Shown piece after piece: positions 41,481 through 54,900 of a stretch of DNA of 64,000 bases. The stretch is taken from contig NC_054389.1 in the NCBI RefSeq assembly GCF_001625195.1, positions 10,908,520 through 10,972,519 on the forward strand. The letters are read 5' to 3'. This DNA is from Drechmeria coniospora. Its lineage: Eukaryota; Ascomycota; Sordariomycetes; Hypocreales; Ophiocordycipitaceae. Both the position numbers and the translations under genes were made by a program. Below the pieces are notes generated by a model. It saw only the letters and a list, made by a program, of their open reading frames with translations, ran no database searches and was not told where the DNA came from. Position 1 is the first letter of the stretch. Each line of letters begins with the position of its first letter.

Positions 41481-43719
41481 GGAGACGGATAACGGCAGGT
41501 CGCACGATGGTCAGGACGATGTCGCAAGTTTGACACATCTTAATCACCGACAACCGTGCACAATCGTTGGGGGTGTGGTCCAAGATGCTACAGGTACTTC
41601 ATTGCAGCAAGTACGGAGGACCAGTGCATGCACATGCCCGTCGGGCCCCTGTCGGTCGGTTCGCGTCGTAGTTGCAGCGGTGACTTTGCGAGACAAAGCG
41701 CTGCAAGCTACGAAGACTTGCCGTGCCTGTCCAGGTAATACTTCGTACATTGCATGCGTGTACGAGTGCAGTACGGGCGCATGCTTGTACAGCACCTGCG
41801 CATCCACTCGACACCTAGAGGCGTCCCAACGATTCTTGACTATGCTGCGGTGCGTCGGGTCCTGGCGAAGGTACGGTGAAGGGTCCGGTGAATGTGTATA
41901 TGCTGCATCCCTGGCATCGAAAGGAAGACGTGGCCAACGGTCTGCTATTCATGCGGTGGCAGTCTCCATCCACCATGTTTCCTTGTATCAGGGCAGCAGC
42001 GCACGTGTGAGTACTTGCAAGGAGTAAGCGCAGCAATACGGACTAGGTACCTACCTAGGCAGGCAGTAGGTGAATTGTGCGGAGTAGAACTCCGCCATAA
42101 CAGGTACCGTACATGGCATGTTCAGTTGCGCTAATACCGATGCGGTGCAAACGTAAAGGAGCTCCTTTCGAGACAAGACCGCGTTGCCGCGTTCTCCATG
42201 ACGTCACCTCCCAACATCGTATCGATCGGCACGCAGGTCGGCCCCTGCCAAGCAAGTTGCGGGCCCGCTGAGAGAAGGGTGTGGTATGGGAGCGGTTCTG
42301 CCCGCTCTGGGCCCGCAACCCAACCCATTTCAGTCGGCCTAGTAATATTATTACTGCACCTAAAGTAAGTGCTCCGTACCAGGTGCGTTCTTGTAGTAGC
42401 GTACTTGCAGCCGCAAAGTACGGTACACGGTACACGTACATGCAGCAGATACTTATTACTAGCACCTCAGTGCACTAGTCAGAGGGCCGTATCCCACCAG
42501 GTCCACTGCCAATTGGTGTCGGAGTACGCAGTAGCACGACGACAGCTGCCGTTCCAAAGCCGCATCCCGTCGTTTCTATATTTACATTTACGTCAGTGCC
42601 TGCCTTTCCAACTAGCATGCACATCTATGCATCTGCTGTACATGCACCTTCTCCTGCGTCACTCCCCTGGCCCAAGCCGTGGGCGACGGTGCGAACGCGG
42701 CTCCCGAGCACGACACGCCGCCTCACCGCGTCGATTCATACGGCTGGTACGCTGCTGGTGTCTTTTGACGCTCAAGCCACTGGCTTCGCAAGAGGAAGAC
42801 GGTGCCACGACAGGCTGGGCCGCGGCATGAGGAGCGAGGAAATCGCCGTCGCTATGGTAGGCATGCACAGCGGAGGTAATCCAGTCTTGCCCCTGGGTGA
42901 TGCTCGCACTGTATTGCTACCAGTGCTTGTACATGTGCATGTACACCCCCATGTGCATGTAGTTGTACGGAGTACTGTACATGCACCGTACATGTGCTTG
43001 AAAATAAGGAGGGAGAGAAGGGGGTCCGTTGGGGCGCGGCGGATGACCAGCTTCAGTGTACCGTAGAGGTGCGATGGAATGATGTGTCATGAAACATACC
43101 AAATACATGCAAGCATTGGTTCGCATGCTCGTACGGAGTGCAGCAAGCCCTGTTTGCCATTTTGCCGCGCAAGCTCAACCGCGTACAACTACTCGCACCC
43201 GGCACGTCTCCTTTCGTCTTCATCCTCTGCTCGAGTCGAAGCGATGCGCCGAAAGACACTTGCGAGCAGGGCAGTTCTGATAGCCTAGCAAGCTTGTCCG
43301 GCACTTGGACGGGTGCGTCCCTCCATCGGCTCGTGTAATCGTCAATGTGACCTTTCCGCAAGAGGAAAAAAGAAACTGAGACTTGAAAGGTTTTGATGCC
43401 CATGTTTCAGGACAGGAACCAGCCTTGCCCTGCTCGTACATGCCGCCGCGATGAGACGCACGAGAAGCCGCAAGCCAAGCTGCAAGCCAAACGGTACGCC
43501 TCAAGGCGGCGGCCAGGCTCTCGAGCTCTCGCCGCCGCCATGCCATGTCACGCCATGCCCTGCCGTGTCGTCGTCTTGCCCATATTACTCGCTTGTCGAG
43601 AGAATGCGGACGCAACGATGCCGGTGGTGGAGTGGCGATTGGTGGGAAAGGAACGGACCAGGTACACAGTTCGAGGTGTGATGTCTGCGATGCACGGTGT
43701 CCACTGCCAGAGGTCGGGA
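41481..43719. other. Gene-free region with scattered GTAC patches
   Basis: Mixed unique sequence with GTAC patches near 42040-42120, 42360-42480 and 42905-42990 (the last with GTACGGAGTACTGTACATGC). Frames such as 41530-42027, 42596-43066 and 43220-43615 are not supported by domains, signal peptides or splice structure. Confidence 0.4.
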
Positions 43720-44060
43720 CCTACTTGCAGGTACAACTACTTGGTACTCCGTACTTCCAGCAAGTATTACTCCGTACCATTCTCATTAGTACCTACTTGT
43801 TCCCGGCACTAGGTAACAGGATTGCGGCATGAAGCAGGTGTGCATGCTACTAAGGTACGACTGCGGATGAACGGTTAGGACCTGGTACATCGGTGAAGGG
43901 GTGTGCCGCGTACGTAGGCGCCTACTGTAGTAATTAATACGCAGTAATTACCTACCTAGTAGTATGGAGTACGGAGTACGGAAAAGTACTTTTATCGAAA
44001 TCGTCATCTACCCAGCTTCTTGCACCATGTACCGCGCATGTACTCTGTACAGTCATTACG
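43720..44060. repeat. GTAC-rich intergenic island 9
   Basis: Dense GTAC words, including TATGGAGTACGGAGTACGGA near 43962 and TTGGTACTCCGTACTTCCAG near 43741, define this island. Confidence 0.8.
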
Positions 44061-44940
44061 GGGTAATTACACCACGAGCAGGATCGGCTGCGAAACAGGA
44101 CACACGACCAGTCCTCTCATGCCAACGAGCGAAACGACGACACCTGCCGCCCACCCCAACGGGCGCCAACGGCGGTCTACCCGGCCCTTGGCCGTCTTGG
44201 GCGAAGCGACCACCAAACTCCATCAGAGGTACTCCGTAATGGTGGACGAATGCAACTCCATCAACCTCACATTCGCTCTCGCTCTGTCCCTGCTCTTGCT
44301 CAGCATACCCCATAGCCTGCGCCCGCCATCAACCTATCCGTTGCGGGCGCGATCCGACCAGGGGGCGCCACACATGCTGCACTTGTGCCCGCCTGTACAA
44401 TACACCTCCATAGCTGTACATGTACACATGCAGGTGCTTACCGGTAGCAAGTACAGCTGTGGTGAGGGATGCACGCACTCCGCTTCCACCTTGCCGTCGG
44501 TGCACATGTACCTGTGCAGCGCGTCCCGACCAAGAACGGCTAGGCCACCGTCTTCGCATGTGCAGCTGACAGCTGGTTTGCAAGTATTATCACTCCGTAC
44601 TTGCACTCCCTGTCGAACTCTGTTTCGCAGGCGCATGCCATCGTGTATCCGTACCGTGGTACGCATTCGTGGCGAGCAAAGGGCAGCATCCCGGGTACCA
44701 ACTACTTGTCCATGCTACTACCTAGGTAGCCACGGAGGTTGGTATCGCCTTAGTAAGTACTACTCAACCGTACACCTAGTGCCTCGGGAAAGGGAAGAAC
44801 GGGCCTACGTCGGTACAACTCAACCCATTTCTTCGTCCTCGTGCTGTATGTGCGCATTCTGGCATCTTCCACGTAGATCTAGAGCTTCTAGAACCCCTCC
44901 GAGGATGCTTCGTCCGGTGCAAGCCTACAGCACGCCGCAC
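44061..44940. other. Gene-free region
   Basis: A 347-residue plus-strand frame (44020-45063) spans this stretch but begins and ends in repeats, and its composition (Cys, His, Tyr, Ser, Thr) follows the repeat words. It also holds a GTAC patch at 44585-44780. Confidence 0.4.
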
Positions 44941-45012
44941 TCGCCGTCGCACTCGCCGTCGCACTCGCCGTCGCACTCGCCGTCGCACTCGCCGTCGCAC
45001 TCGCCGTCCCAC
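44941..45012. repeat. 12-bp tandem array, 6 units
   Basis: Six copies of TCGCCGTCGCAC are present; the last is TCGCCGTCCCAC. Confidence 0.95.
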
Positions 45013-46942
45013 TTGCACATGCTACGCTTCCCTCTCTATGAGTGCATGTACACCGGCAGATAGACGGAACTCGTCATGACAAAAACAAGGTAGAGAATTA
45101 GACAGGGGTTCACCGTGCGAGCAACAAACACCCCTCCCCTCCCCCACCTATCCCTACTCCCAGAGACAGGTTACGGTGCATGTACCGTTACCTGCTCATG
45201 CAAGCTTGTGCCATGTAATTACCGTCTACGAGCTGCATGTGGTGGGTGGTTGGTACCTGAGCCAGGGTGGTTAGTACCAAGTGTTTTCCTGCCCTTGCCA
45301 GACGAGTTGCCGCTGGATACTAGCCAATAGTGGTAGCGCCCACGAGACCCTTCCAAGACCTACGGTTCTGTGCTCGCTTGTGTTGCGGAGTACCTGCGCC
45401 TTGCATCCAACGACAAGTGCAGGCGGGAGGACAAGCAATTCGTCCACCTCTCTCCGCTGTCTGCAAGAGCATGTCCTATAATGGCTCCTCACCCACTACC
45501 TACTAGGTACCTACCTATGTAGCAGGTAGGTACCTAGGCTCCAAGGTACTTACTTGGTATCTTGTGCTCGGTGCTCACCCTCGGTCCTTGTCAGCATCTG
45601 TCCCCAAGGTTCCGACCCCCACCACCCAGCACGAATCATCCTGTGCCATTACACCAGCATCCTCGTTCACTCGCACACGCATCCGTACTCGTACACCACC
45701 AAAAGGCACGAGCACGGATGCCAGTGCGTGCCTACCACCTACTCGCATCCTTCCTACTCCGTGCCTCGTGCCTTGCTCATTTGCTCTTGTTGCCCTCGCG
45801 TGCCATCCTCGTCTCGTCTCGAATCATGGCCTATCCCGAGCGAGCCACATGCCTGGGATGCTTCCGGATTCAAGTGCAGGCATTTCTCGTAGGCGATGGC
45901 GCCGGGCACTGATTCGAGAAGGCGAATAATAATCCATCTCCCTGTGCGTCGAGTGGTACTTATTAGTGCCCGCAACCCTGAAGTGGCCGCCTGGTTGGTG
46001 CTCTTTCGTAGCCTTCGACAACATGGGTACCTCTGCCCAGCCTGCCGTGCGGTACACTTTGGCACCTACGCCTGCAGACATCTACTCGTGCATCCTCGGG
46101 TCCTCGGTACCTACCTGGTAGCAGCACCTCGTGGCTTGGCCTTTCTCTCTATTATTACCTAGCACTTTCTCCCTGTGGAATTGCTTGGCGTCTGTCCCTC
46201 ATCTGCGACCATCAGAGGTATCACCTGGGTACTGGTACCCTTCCACGCTCGCCACGCTGCATCTCGAAACATGGCCTGGTACATGAAAAATGCAGCGTGT
46301 CGCAAGGTAATAACAGTACCGGTACGTACTGCTGCTCGTAGCCGGTACCGGTAGCTACCTTCTCGTCGAAAGAACCGAGTTGGTAGCTGCCCGAACGAAC
46401 CTACCTTCCTCCGCTCACTCTACCAAGTACAAGTACTGCTAGTACGAACATCGATGCCCACCCACCACCCTCGACCGACGACGAGGTACGACTCTTGTAT
46501 CTCACGTCTTTTCTGCCAACGACCATCATCACCGATGCCAACCGGCTCCCTTTGCTCTCTCCCCTCCCCTCGTCGAGCATCCTGCTGCCGCTTGCCCCCT
46601 CTCGGCCTCGTTTAACCGACTACGCCGGCCAGCGGCGACGCCGACAACCAGCTCGCCTATGCCCGAGTGCATGGCCTGCCCGCTCTTTCTCCTTGACGGC
46701 TCCGATTCGAACCATGATGACGACCACATCCGTCTCGCGTTTCATGTCACCATAGTCTGAGTGTTCCTCCCTTTCATCCGCGAGGCCGTCGTCGCCGTCC
46801 TTATCAGAGGTCCAAAGGCACGACCCGGTGCCATAGAGTTCGGACAAGCCTCACCGCTCAACCTACGTACTTCATCATTCATCACGCCCAGCACGGCCGA
46901 TCATCTGCTTGCCAAGCTTTCGACGGTCAGCACGGCGGCAGA
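45013..46942. other. Upstream region of the Zn2Cys6 gene
   Basis: Contains TACCTAGGTACC-type palindromic words near 45495-45560, GTACCGGTAC words near 46310-46360, and pyrimidine-rich DNA at 46540-46620 typical of fungal promoters and 5' UTRs. No independent gene is supported. Confidence 0.4.
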
Positions 46943-49900
46943 ATGAGTGACGAATGGTTCGGCAATGCGGCGAATCCCACCGCCATGGACCCGTCTCCCT
47001 TTGACACTTTCGCTTTCCACTTTTCCCCTCTGCCCGATGAGGTCCAGAACCCCCTGATGGCCTCGTCGGATCCTACCCATGTCGCCTGCGAGAATCCTTC
47101 CAATCCGAGCTTCTCTCACCATCACCCCATGGATGCCTCCCTGGCCCTCTCCATGTCCACTTTGCCGCCCACGTTGAAGACCCAGCCCGATCGTCGTAGG
47201 TCAAGTTTGTGCCTCTCCGAGACGGACGATGGAGTCCCCGACAGTTCGCCCGCGAGCAACTCTCAATTCGATCCTCTCTCCGATGAGTTTGACCTCCACG
47301 ACTACCGTCGCGCCGATCGCATCCATCTCGCCGGTAAGAAAGTCGACAATTCTGATGTTCCGCCAGCCTGGACCGAACTCAAGACCAAGGCCGGCAAGGA
47401 GCGTAAGCGCCTGCCGCTCGCTTGCATCGCTTGTCGTCGCAAGAAGATTCGCTGCTCCGGCGAAAAGCCGACTTGCAAGCACTGTCTGCGGTCTCGGACA
47501 GTATGCGTCTACAAGGTGACGTCCCGCAAACCCGACCGTCGCCCAGACCACGCGACCTTGCTCGACAAGCGCCTCAAACGAAATGAGGAGTCCGCCATCG
47601 AGGCCATCCCCGAGGCAGACCAGGACGACCCGTCTACCATGGCGTGCGCTGTCGTCAAGCCGTCGATTCCGACCTCGAGCGCAGCCGACGAATCCTTGCC
47701 CAAGAAGCGCCGTGAGGTGGAGGCCTTCGGTCCAAGCTCCGAAGCCTGGGCCAAGGTCCCTTGCAAGTCAATGGTCACTGGAGGGCAAGACGAAGGATCG
47801 CTCCCCGATGACCAGCAAGAGGATGAGGAACGCAAACTCTCCGACGAAGGAAAAGAGGCTCTGCCATCCGAGGGCGTCCAGGAACACCTCGCCGAAGTCT
47901 TTTTCGATAATCTATACGGTCAAGCGTACCACCTGCTCCACAAACCAACCTTCATGCGCAAGTTAAAGTAAGGGCCCACTAGAAGACGAGTCTTGACCGT
48001 CGTCTTGCTCCGAGACGAGCGCCAACTGTTGGGGCCCGCGTCGAATGGCGATGCTGACATGACGCAGAAGTGGCAACGTGCCCCCCGTCCTGATTCTGTC
48101 TGTCTGTGCCGTGGCCGCACGGTTCACCGCAGATGCCGATATCAGTCCGGCCCCACGCCCATTTCTTCGCGGCGAAGAATGGGCATCACGCGCCAGGGAT
48201 ATCTGCACGAGACGATATGAGTGGCCAAGCATCACCATTCTCACCTGCCTCCTCATCCTAGCCCTGCATGAGTTGGGCACTTGCCACGGTCGCCGCAGCT
48301 GGGCCTTGGGTGGTCAGGCCATACGCATGGCTTTCGCCCTTCAGCTGCACAAGGATCTGGAGTACGACCCGCTGTGCCGCGGAAAGGCGCCCCTGAGCTT
48401 CATCGATCGCGAAATCAGGCGGAGAATCATGTGGACATGCTTCCTCATGGATCGTTTCAACTCCCTGGGCTCCGACAGGCCCGCCTTTATCAAAGAGGAG
48501 TCCCTCAGGATACAACTCCCCGCCCGGGAGCGCTATTTTCAACGCGGCATGCCCGTCACGACCGAGTTGCTCCATGTTAGTGGACGGCGAGCCGCAACGG
48601 AGAATGGCGGGCGGTCTACGGCCGAGCCCAGGGACAACATGGACGCCGCCGCTTATACTATTCGCTCCATTGCCACTTGGGGTCGTCTCGTGGCCCATGT
48701 CAACGAGGAAGGGAGAGAGACGGATCCTCATCCCATCTGGAGCCCCGAGTCCCGCTATGCGACTCTCGAGCAGGGCATCGATGACTTCGTCGCCGGCTTG
48801 CCTCCCCGGTTCCAATACTCTGCCAAGAATTTGGATCTCGAAGTGGGCGAGAAGACGGTGTGCCAGTTCCTTCTCCTTCACTTATCGATACAGCAGAACA
48901 TCATATTCCTCGGGCAGGCCGCCTCGATGTCCGCCAAGAGTCATGAGGGGCTCGAGGTACCAAAGGACTTTCTGTCGCGCGTTAGGGCGCGCACTTTCAC
49001 GGCCGCCAACCGAGTGTCGGACATTCTCCGGGATGCGGAAGAATCCCGCTGCAGCGTTCCAGCACCATTCGCGGGATACTGTGCCTTCTCTTCCACGGCC
49101 GTCCACATCTCCAACATCTTCACGGGAAATCCGGCCTCAAGGGCCACGGCGGAGGCCAATGTCGACGTCAACATGAGATTCCTGCGAAAAATGATCAAGT
49201 TCTGGGGCATTTTTCACTGGATGGTGCATGACATTCGATCTCGGTATCGAAATGCCATGAGTGCATCCCGCTCGGGCGGAGCGGCAGGCGACGATCCCAC
49301 AACTTCTGCCATGATCCAATACAGTGACTGGTTTGACAGGTACCCCCACGGGCTCATGGATTCCGACTTTTCAGAAATGGGTATGCAGACGGAGGAGGAG
49401 AGTGGTGCAGATGGTGTTGCCGACGAACAGTGCAACCCGTTGTCAGTTGACGAGTTCTCCACCATAATCTCGCCGTCACATTGCCTGGAGGGTCGAGACG
49501 AGCACCGGATGGGTGCGTCGAGAAAGAAGCAAGTATATAGGAAGTTGAACGAGGTGCCAACGACGTGCATCGGCAGGCGTCATAGTTCTGGCCAAGTGGG
49601 AGTTCGGCCACCACCAACAAGGAAATCATGGTCGTCTTCGAAACGAGGACTGTCGAATAGGCCAGGACCGGCCAACTTCAGCCCTCTGGCTGCAAAGCCC
49701 CAGTTCCCATTCCAGTCGCCAATCAGCCCTATACAAGCCAGTCACAGCCTCTATCCACAAGGGCAGTTGAACCGGAGCCACTTTCTGCCCAATGAACTGC
49801 CGTTTGTGGATGTCACCCGGCAGCCCAATGGTCATGCTCCATCCCTCCATCGACAGCTCTCCTTTGATAGTCTGGTGATGAATCCTGCTGGTATTCCGAA

Positions 49901-50204
49901 CACCATGGACTACGACATGGACGCGTGGAGTGGTTTGCCCGGCAAACGAGGCACCGGTGAGGGACAGCAGATCAAGATGGAGCCAGATGAGCACCGCTCC
50001 CTGCGGGGGGCTGGTGACATGGTGCCGGGTGAACGTGATGTGTTCGACGGACAGAACCCAGGCGGTTGGACCGTGCCGTTCGAAATGAATAATTCGGCAG
50101 CAGACCAGAGCATGGGCATCGGGGGCACTATTCTCGACCCCTTCAACAATATCGCCTGTGGTGGGCTGATGATGACACCGAGCCAGCTGGACTGGAAGCC
50201 ATGA
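46943..50204 (+). CDS. Zn2Cys6 transcription factor with fungal-specific regulatory domain
   Basis: Two exons (46943-47967 and 48068-50204), GT-AG and phase-compatible, give 1053 residues. The binuclear zinc cluster starts at C161 with spacing C-x2-C-x6-C-x6-C-x2-C-x6-C (CIACRRKKIRCSGEKP, then TCKHCLRSRTVC) and binds DNA, normally CGG half-sites. It is preceded by a basic KERKRLPLA linker. The splice joins MRKLK to SGNVPPVLILSVCAVAARFT. The fungal-specific domain (about 400-500) contains GGQAIRMAFALQLHKDL and RRRIMWTCFLMDRFNSLGSD. The C-terminus is low-complexity, Pro/Ser/Met-rich, possibly activating. The target pathway cannot be told: no cluster of enzymes lies beside it. An unusually long gene-free region precedes it. 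Confidence 0.9.
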
Positions 50205-50458
50205 AGCAGGCACCGGCCTCGGGCGGCGGCATTATGCTGCATTTAGGTGTACGTACGCCTAAGATATAATGACTGTGACAACAAGGCCCACCATCGTTCC
50301 CCTCACGGGCCATGCATGTGTGATGATCTAGTGCAGGAATCCTTGATGGCGTCAAGATCTGGCAATGGCTTGGTATCATGAACGCCTCTCTATCTATATG
50401 CACCAGCACGGTGATGCTACATTGCTTGGTGAATTCAGTCCAATCATTGATCGGTGCC

Positions 50459-51055
50459 TCAAGCTTCCGCATCGGCGGCTGCACGGCTCTTGCCCGATGA
50501 TCTCTTTCTCTTTTTACGCGAGCCGCCAACCTCGCCCACCACATTCCCGTCCTGTTCCTTCGCCTCGTCTGCCTTCCTGTCCCTCCTCTTCTTCCTATCG
50601 TGCTGTTGCGGTGCCAGCGACGTGTCGGCAGCGTGCTCCTCGGCAAGCAGCTTCTCGAAGCCGTACGAAGGTCCCTCCTTCTCATACTCCTTCCCAAAGA
50701 CACCCCTGCGCCACTCGCGGAGGCGGGCCTTCTTGCCGAGGCGCTTCCTATCCTTGCGCTTCTTCTCCTCGTCGCGGAAGGAGGCGAGCTTCTTGAGGCC
50801 GACGAAATCGTTGAGGGCCGCATCCGAAGGCGCGAGCAAGATGTCGCGGGCCGTCATGCCGAACGACTGCGGCGACGTCTCGCGGTAGCGGAAGGCGGTG
50901 GCGCCAGCGTTGGACTTGAGCAGATGGTGGTCGTTGAGCTCGAGCTTCGAGTCGACGAGGGCTTCGATCTTGGCGCGTTCTTGTCGGACAGCCTTTTGCG
51001 ACTCGAGACGGGCACGTTTGCGATCTGCCGTCTTGCGCTTCTTGGTCGGTCGAGA

Positions 51056-51106
<51 letters not shown>

Positions 51107-52590
51107 CTCGTCGTCAAGCTCGTCACCTTCGTCGCTGAGCGTCACGCCGGGGACCGCATCGGCATCCTCAAAGTCGGGAATGATGTCCTTGATGTCGATG
51201 TCGTCGTTCCACTTTGGTTTCTTGGGCCCTTTCTTCTTCGCCTTGGCCCCGCCAGAGTCATCGTTCCCGCCCTCACCCTCGGATGCAGCGACATCATCTT
51301 CGACGGCATAATAGTCATCGCCAAACCGCTTCTGCATCTCCTCCTCCCACTTGTCGTTTTCCCAGCCCTCGTCAAGGAAGGCCATCCACTCTTCCTCGGA
51401 AAGCTCCTTGCCAACCACGCCAGCGGCTTGCTTGACCTTTCGGAGCTTTTCCTCCGTCTCCTCGAGCTTCAATTTTCGTAGACGGGCCTTCTCCTCGTTC
51501 CTCTGGCGTCGTTCCTCGTCCTTCTTCTCACGTTCCAGGTCACGCTGGCGTTTTCGGCCAGTCCTCTCCTCACGTCGGACCGATCGTGCGGCGGCAAAGT
51601 CTCGAGCGTATGACTTGAGGAACTCGTTGCTCTTGGAGGGATTCTCGAAGCGCAGATTGTACGCGTGCTCCCACTCTTCGGCAACGTCGTCTTGCTCCCC
51701 ATCGTCCGACTCGAAGGCCTCCCATCTCCCGCCTTCTTCGGGGACCCAGGCACGGGCAGACATGAAGTTGGACAGGAACGTCTCCGGGTCTTTGTCGGCG
51801 TTGGCAACATCCAGCTCGGATGCCTTGATGGTTTTGGCTCTTGAGGGATGAACGCCGCCGGCGCCGGCCTTTACGGGCTCTTTCCTCTTCATGAACTCGT
51901 CGTCGGAGTCGGAATCGTCGGGTCCATCGGTCCCCTTGGCAGCTTTGAACTCGGAGATGATGGACTTCTTCAGGGCAGCCTGCTCCTGCGAGTACGTCTT
52001 GGGAGCGTCCCCCTCTTCATCCTCGCCGCCCATGTCGCCGCGCAGCAGCTTGTCCCTCTGGTAGTCGCGTAGAAACACAGGCTTCTCTGCCTTGTCCGTC
52101 TTCGCCGGCAGGCCGTCGTCGTCGGGCAGCTTGACGAAGGTGACCTCCTTGTCATAGACACGGGGGTCCTTTGTCCGAAGGGCGTGCAGAGTGGCGGATA
52201 TTTGAACATCGAGGTCCTCGGTGGCGAGGAAACCGTCTTCGTCTTCGGTCTCGTCCGATGAGGACGAGTCGTCGTCGTCTTCCTCGCGAGTGTCATTCTT
52301 GTACTTGTCTTCCACTGCGGGACTGTCAGTCGGGCGGTATGGGTGATGAGTGAACGACGGCTCATCATAGTTAGCTCTCCTCACGTACGTTTTTGCCGTT
52401 CCTCTCGCTTCTTGTTGTGTTCGAATCGCTTCGCGTACTCTTCGTTGACCTTGAACGACGTTCCTTGCAACTGGGCTCCTCCATCATCCGAGTCGGATTC
52501 GCTGTCGTCTAACAGATTCATCTTGCTTCGCTTTGGGTCAGCGGTGCCCGATTTGGCGGCGGACGCCGATGCAGCAGCGGACCGAGCCAT
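50459..52590 (-). CDS. kri1: Ribosome biogenesis protein Kri1
   Basis: Two minus-strand exons (52389-52590 and 50459-52314), GT-AG, give 685 residues; the splice joins EERQK to LEDKYKNDT. Kri1 is a nucleolar protein needed for 40S subunit maturation, working with Krr1. Evidence includes the N-terminal block EEYAKRFEHNKKREERQKLE, VFLRDYQRDKLL, and the basic coiled coil ERTGRKRQRDLEREKKDEER. DIDIKDIIPDFEDAD follows, then an uninterrupted run of about 16 Asp (51056-51103). The Kri1 C-terminal domain reads FGMTARDILLAPSDAALND, followed by KKLASFRDEEKKRKDRKRLG. The tail is Lys/Arg-rich. Plus-strand poly-Val/Ser frames over the Asp run are shadows. Confidence 0.95.
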
Positions 52591-52849
52591 TCTCGAGGTT
52601 TATATCCCAGCAGTTGGCGGCGAAAATCATTTGGTCTCGCGGTCAGCAGTGAAGGCGGGCTGGAGAATTTTTGGCGGGTCCGAGGCTCTCTCATCGGCCC
52701 TGGGACAACTTTCTGCCGACGACGAATTGAACCCCGCCTGCTCATCAACCTGCAGACGCCGCAGACGCCGCAGACGCCGCAGACGCAGCATGGCCTTAAT
52801 AGGAGGCAGGTCAGAAATGATTGGTTCAGCAAATTGGCCCACTGCACTC

Positions 52850-53450
52850 TGTGCAGCACACTGTACTTGAGTAGGTAATTTCTTACAAGTACGGAGTACA
52901 GTACACCAACTCAATGTAAGTAGGTAAGGGCAGCATGCCGAGTAAGCACTTACATGTACAAGTACATTTTTTATTTATCAATACAAGTACAAGTAAAAAA
53001 TGGTGCTCCCTTATACATATACAGTACGGTACGGTACTACGGTACTGCATGTAATTGTAATTCTTTGGCTCGATGAGCTCTCATACATATGTGCACCAAC
53101 TGCTGGGGGGAGGAGTATTTCCCCCTCCAGAAGTCCCTTTTCCTATTGCTAACGTGGGGAGGATACTTGTTCGGTGATGAAGACATGCAAATGCTTGCCC
53201 ATACAAGTACTTGTGCTGTACGGAGTACATGCAATGTTTCCAACAACTCACAAGGCACCTTAGGTACCGACAGTACGGAGTACAATACTCCGTAGGTACT
53301 CCGTACAGTGCTTTAGTATCTGCTACAAGTACGGTCACATGTACGAATATACTCAAGTACGTACTCGCGTACGAGTTGAATACCAAGCATTTATTAAGTA
53401 CAGTACTTACTTATGTACGAGCACGCCGTTGAACGTACACTCACTGGTAC
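52850..53450. repeat. GTAC-rich intergenic island 10
   Basis: Dense GTAC words occur, for example GTACGGAGTACATGC near 53219 and CAGTACGGAGTACAATACTC near 53271. It follows the kri1 promoter directly. Confidence 0.85.
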
Positions 53451-54079
53451 GAGAAGATGCATCACCTCTTCGTATTGAAAATATTACCGCTGCAAACCCC
53501 CATCCAGGATAGGGGATTGGTCCCCCATCGTATTGCACTCGAATTGATTCACCAGCTCGGCCCGGCTGCTGGCTCCATTTAGAGCATGTCGTCTCTGCAT
53601 TGCGAATGCTGCCACAGTGTGCGAAGATAATTTGTACAGAATATTCGCCAATGAGGCTTGGCATCTTGCACCAGCCCCTATCCGCATCATGGTCTGGCGT
53701 TTCTCCGAGTGCCCGACGTGCATGTACTTGCGACGCATGCTACCGCTGGTTCAACACCTTTCGTCCGATGCGTTTCCGGGGAAAGCCCCTGCAGGTGAGT
53801 ACTTGTGCATACCCGCGCAATCACGGTTCCAGAATCATGCATGTAACATACCGGCAGAGGTGGCTACTGTATGGCGCGTACGTGCATGTACATGCAGTGC
53901 CGTGCAGTAGTCCTGCGCCCGTTGGATCTTGCTCGAGCTCGGAGGAGTCGATCCTGCCGACAGTCAAGTCACAAGGGCGAGCGATATCGGTCCTCGGGTT
54001 GCAATGGACAAGAACACTGCTGTCACTGCTACCTGAAATAGCCCTGGGTCGGATAAAGCGCATCGCAGGATGCGGGGGC
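53451..54079. other. Gene-free region
   Basis: Mostly unique sequence with short unsupported frames on both strands (53600-54157 + is the longest). No domain or splice structure was found. Confidence 0.4.
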
Positions 54080-54900
54080 TGGCACTATTTACCATGTTCA
54101 ATACGGAGTACTCCGTACAAGCACGGAGTACCTACCCTGCTGGTGCGTGCAAGGTAATAGTACTTGTATACGGAGTACCAGGATAAGGAAAAGCCGATCG
54201 GGTTCGTCATAGTCGCTACCTCGCCTTCGCAGGTTCGCCCGACTTGGTGCAAGGCATGTTGATACGGACGGCTCTATGCCTGTACATGTACGTAAAGCGA
54301 TACGGCCACGGGCATAGGTGAACACCTACGGAGTGCTAGGTACGGCTACAACACCAACGGTACACCTATACATGTAGGGCGAAGGACATGTATAAAGCAT
54401 GCTAGGTACAGGTACACATTGCACTCCGTACCTAGCAAGCTTGACTTGCCAGAGCCAACAGTACCTAGCATTAATTCTCCGTGCAAGTACTGTATGTACA
54501 TGTACTGTAGGTATAAGTACTGCGTCGCAAGTAGAGCACAGCACTGAGCGCTCCGTACTTGATTGAACTGGGGAACCTACGGGAGGTGTAAGTAAGTACT
54601 AGACGGAGCAAGTACAGTGTAGTACATTTACTGTGCAAGTATTAGGTGCAAGTCCATCGCAGGCCAACGGTCATTCGCTGCAGCGAATTCAATCGGCAGT
54701 GGGATAGTACGGAGTACAGTAGGTGTAAGTACTTACTGTACATTGTATCATTGTATTATCATTGTATTATCATTGTATTATTGTACTCCGTATTAAGTAC
54801 GGTAATATCAATGGCACTGTTCGGATTATGGCTGTACATGTACTCCGTACTTACTTGTACTACTTTCTTGCTTGGTCAAGTTCTTGCGGAGTAGAGTAAT
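54080..54900. repeat. GTAC-rich intergenic island 11
   Basis: Contains GGAGTACTCCGTACAAGC near 54107, TAGGTACAGGTACAC words, a triplicated ATTGTATTATC motif near 54748-54780, and GTACATGTACTCCGTACTTA near 54834. Confidence 0.85.

Noticed and set aside
44020..45063. 347-residue plus-strand frame in the gene-poor block
   Set aside because: Its start and end are GTAC and TCGCCGTCGCAC repeats, and the composition follows the repeat words; no domain or signal peptide.
46695..46730. tRNA-like GGTTCGAATC box on the minus strand
   Set aside because: Only a partial B-box match; no A box or cloverleaf stems could be found around it.
50600..51481. 293-residue plus-strand frame over kri1
   Set aside because: Poly-Val and Leu content is the reverse reading of the poly-Asp and Glu/Lys codons of kri1.
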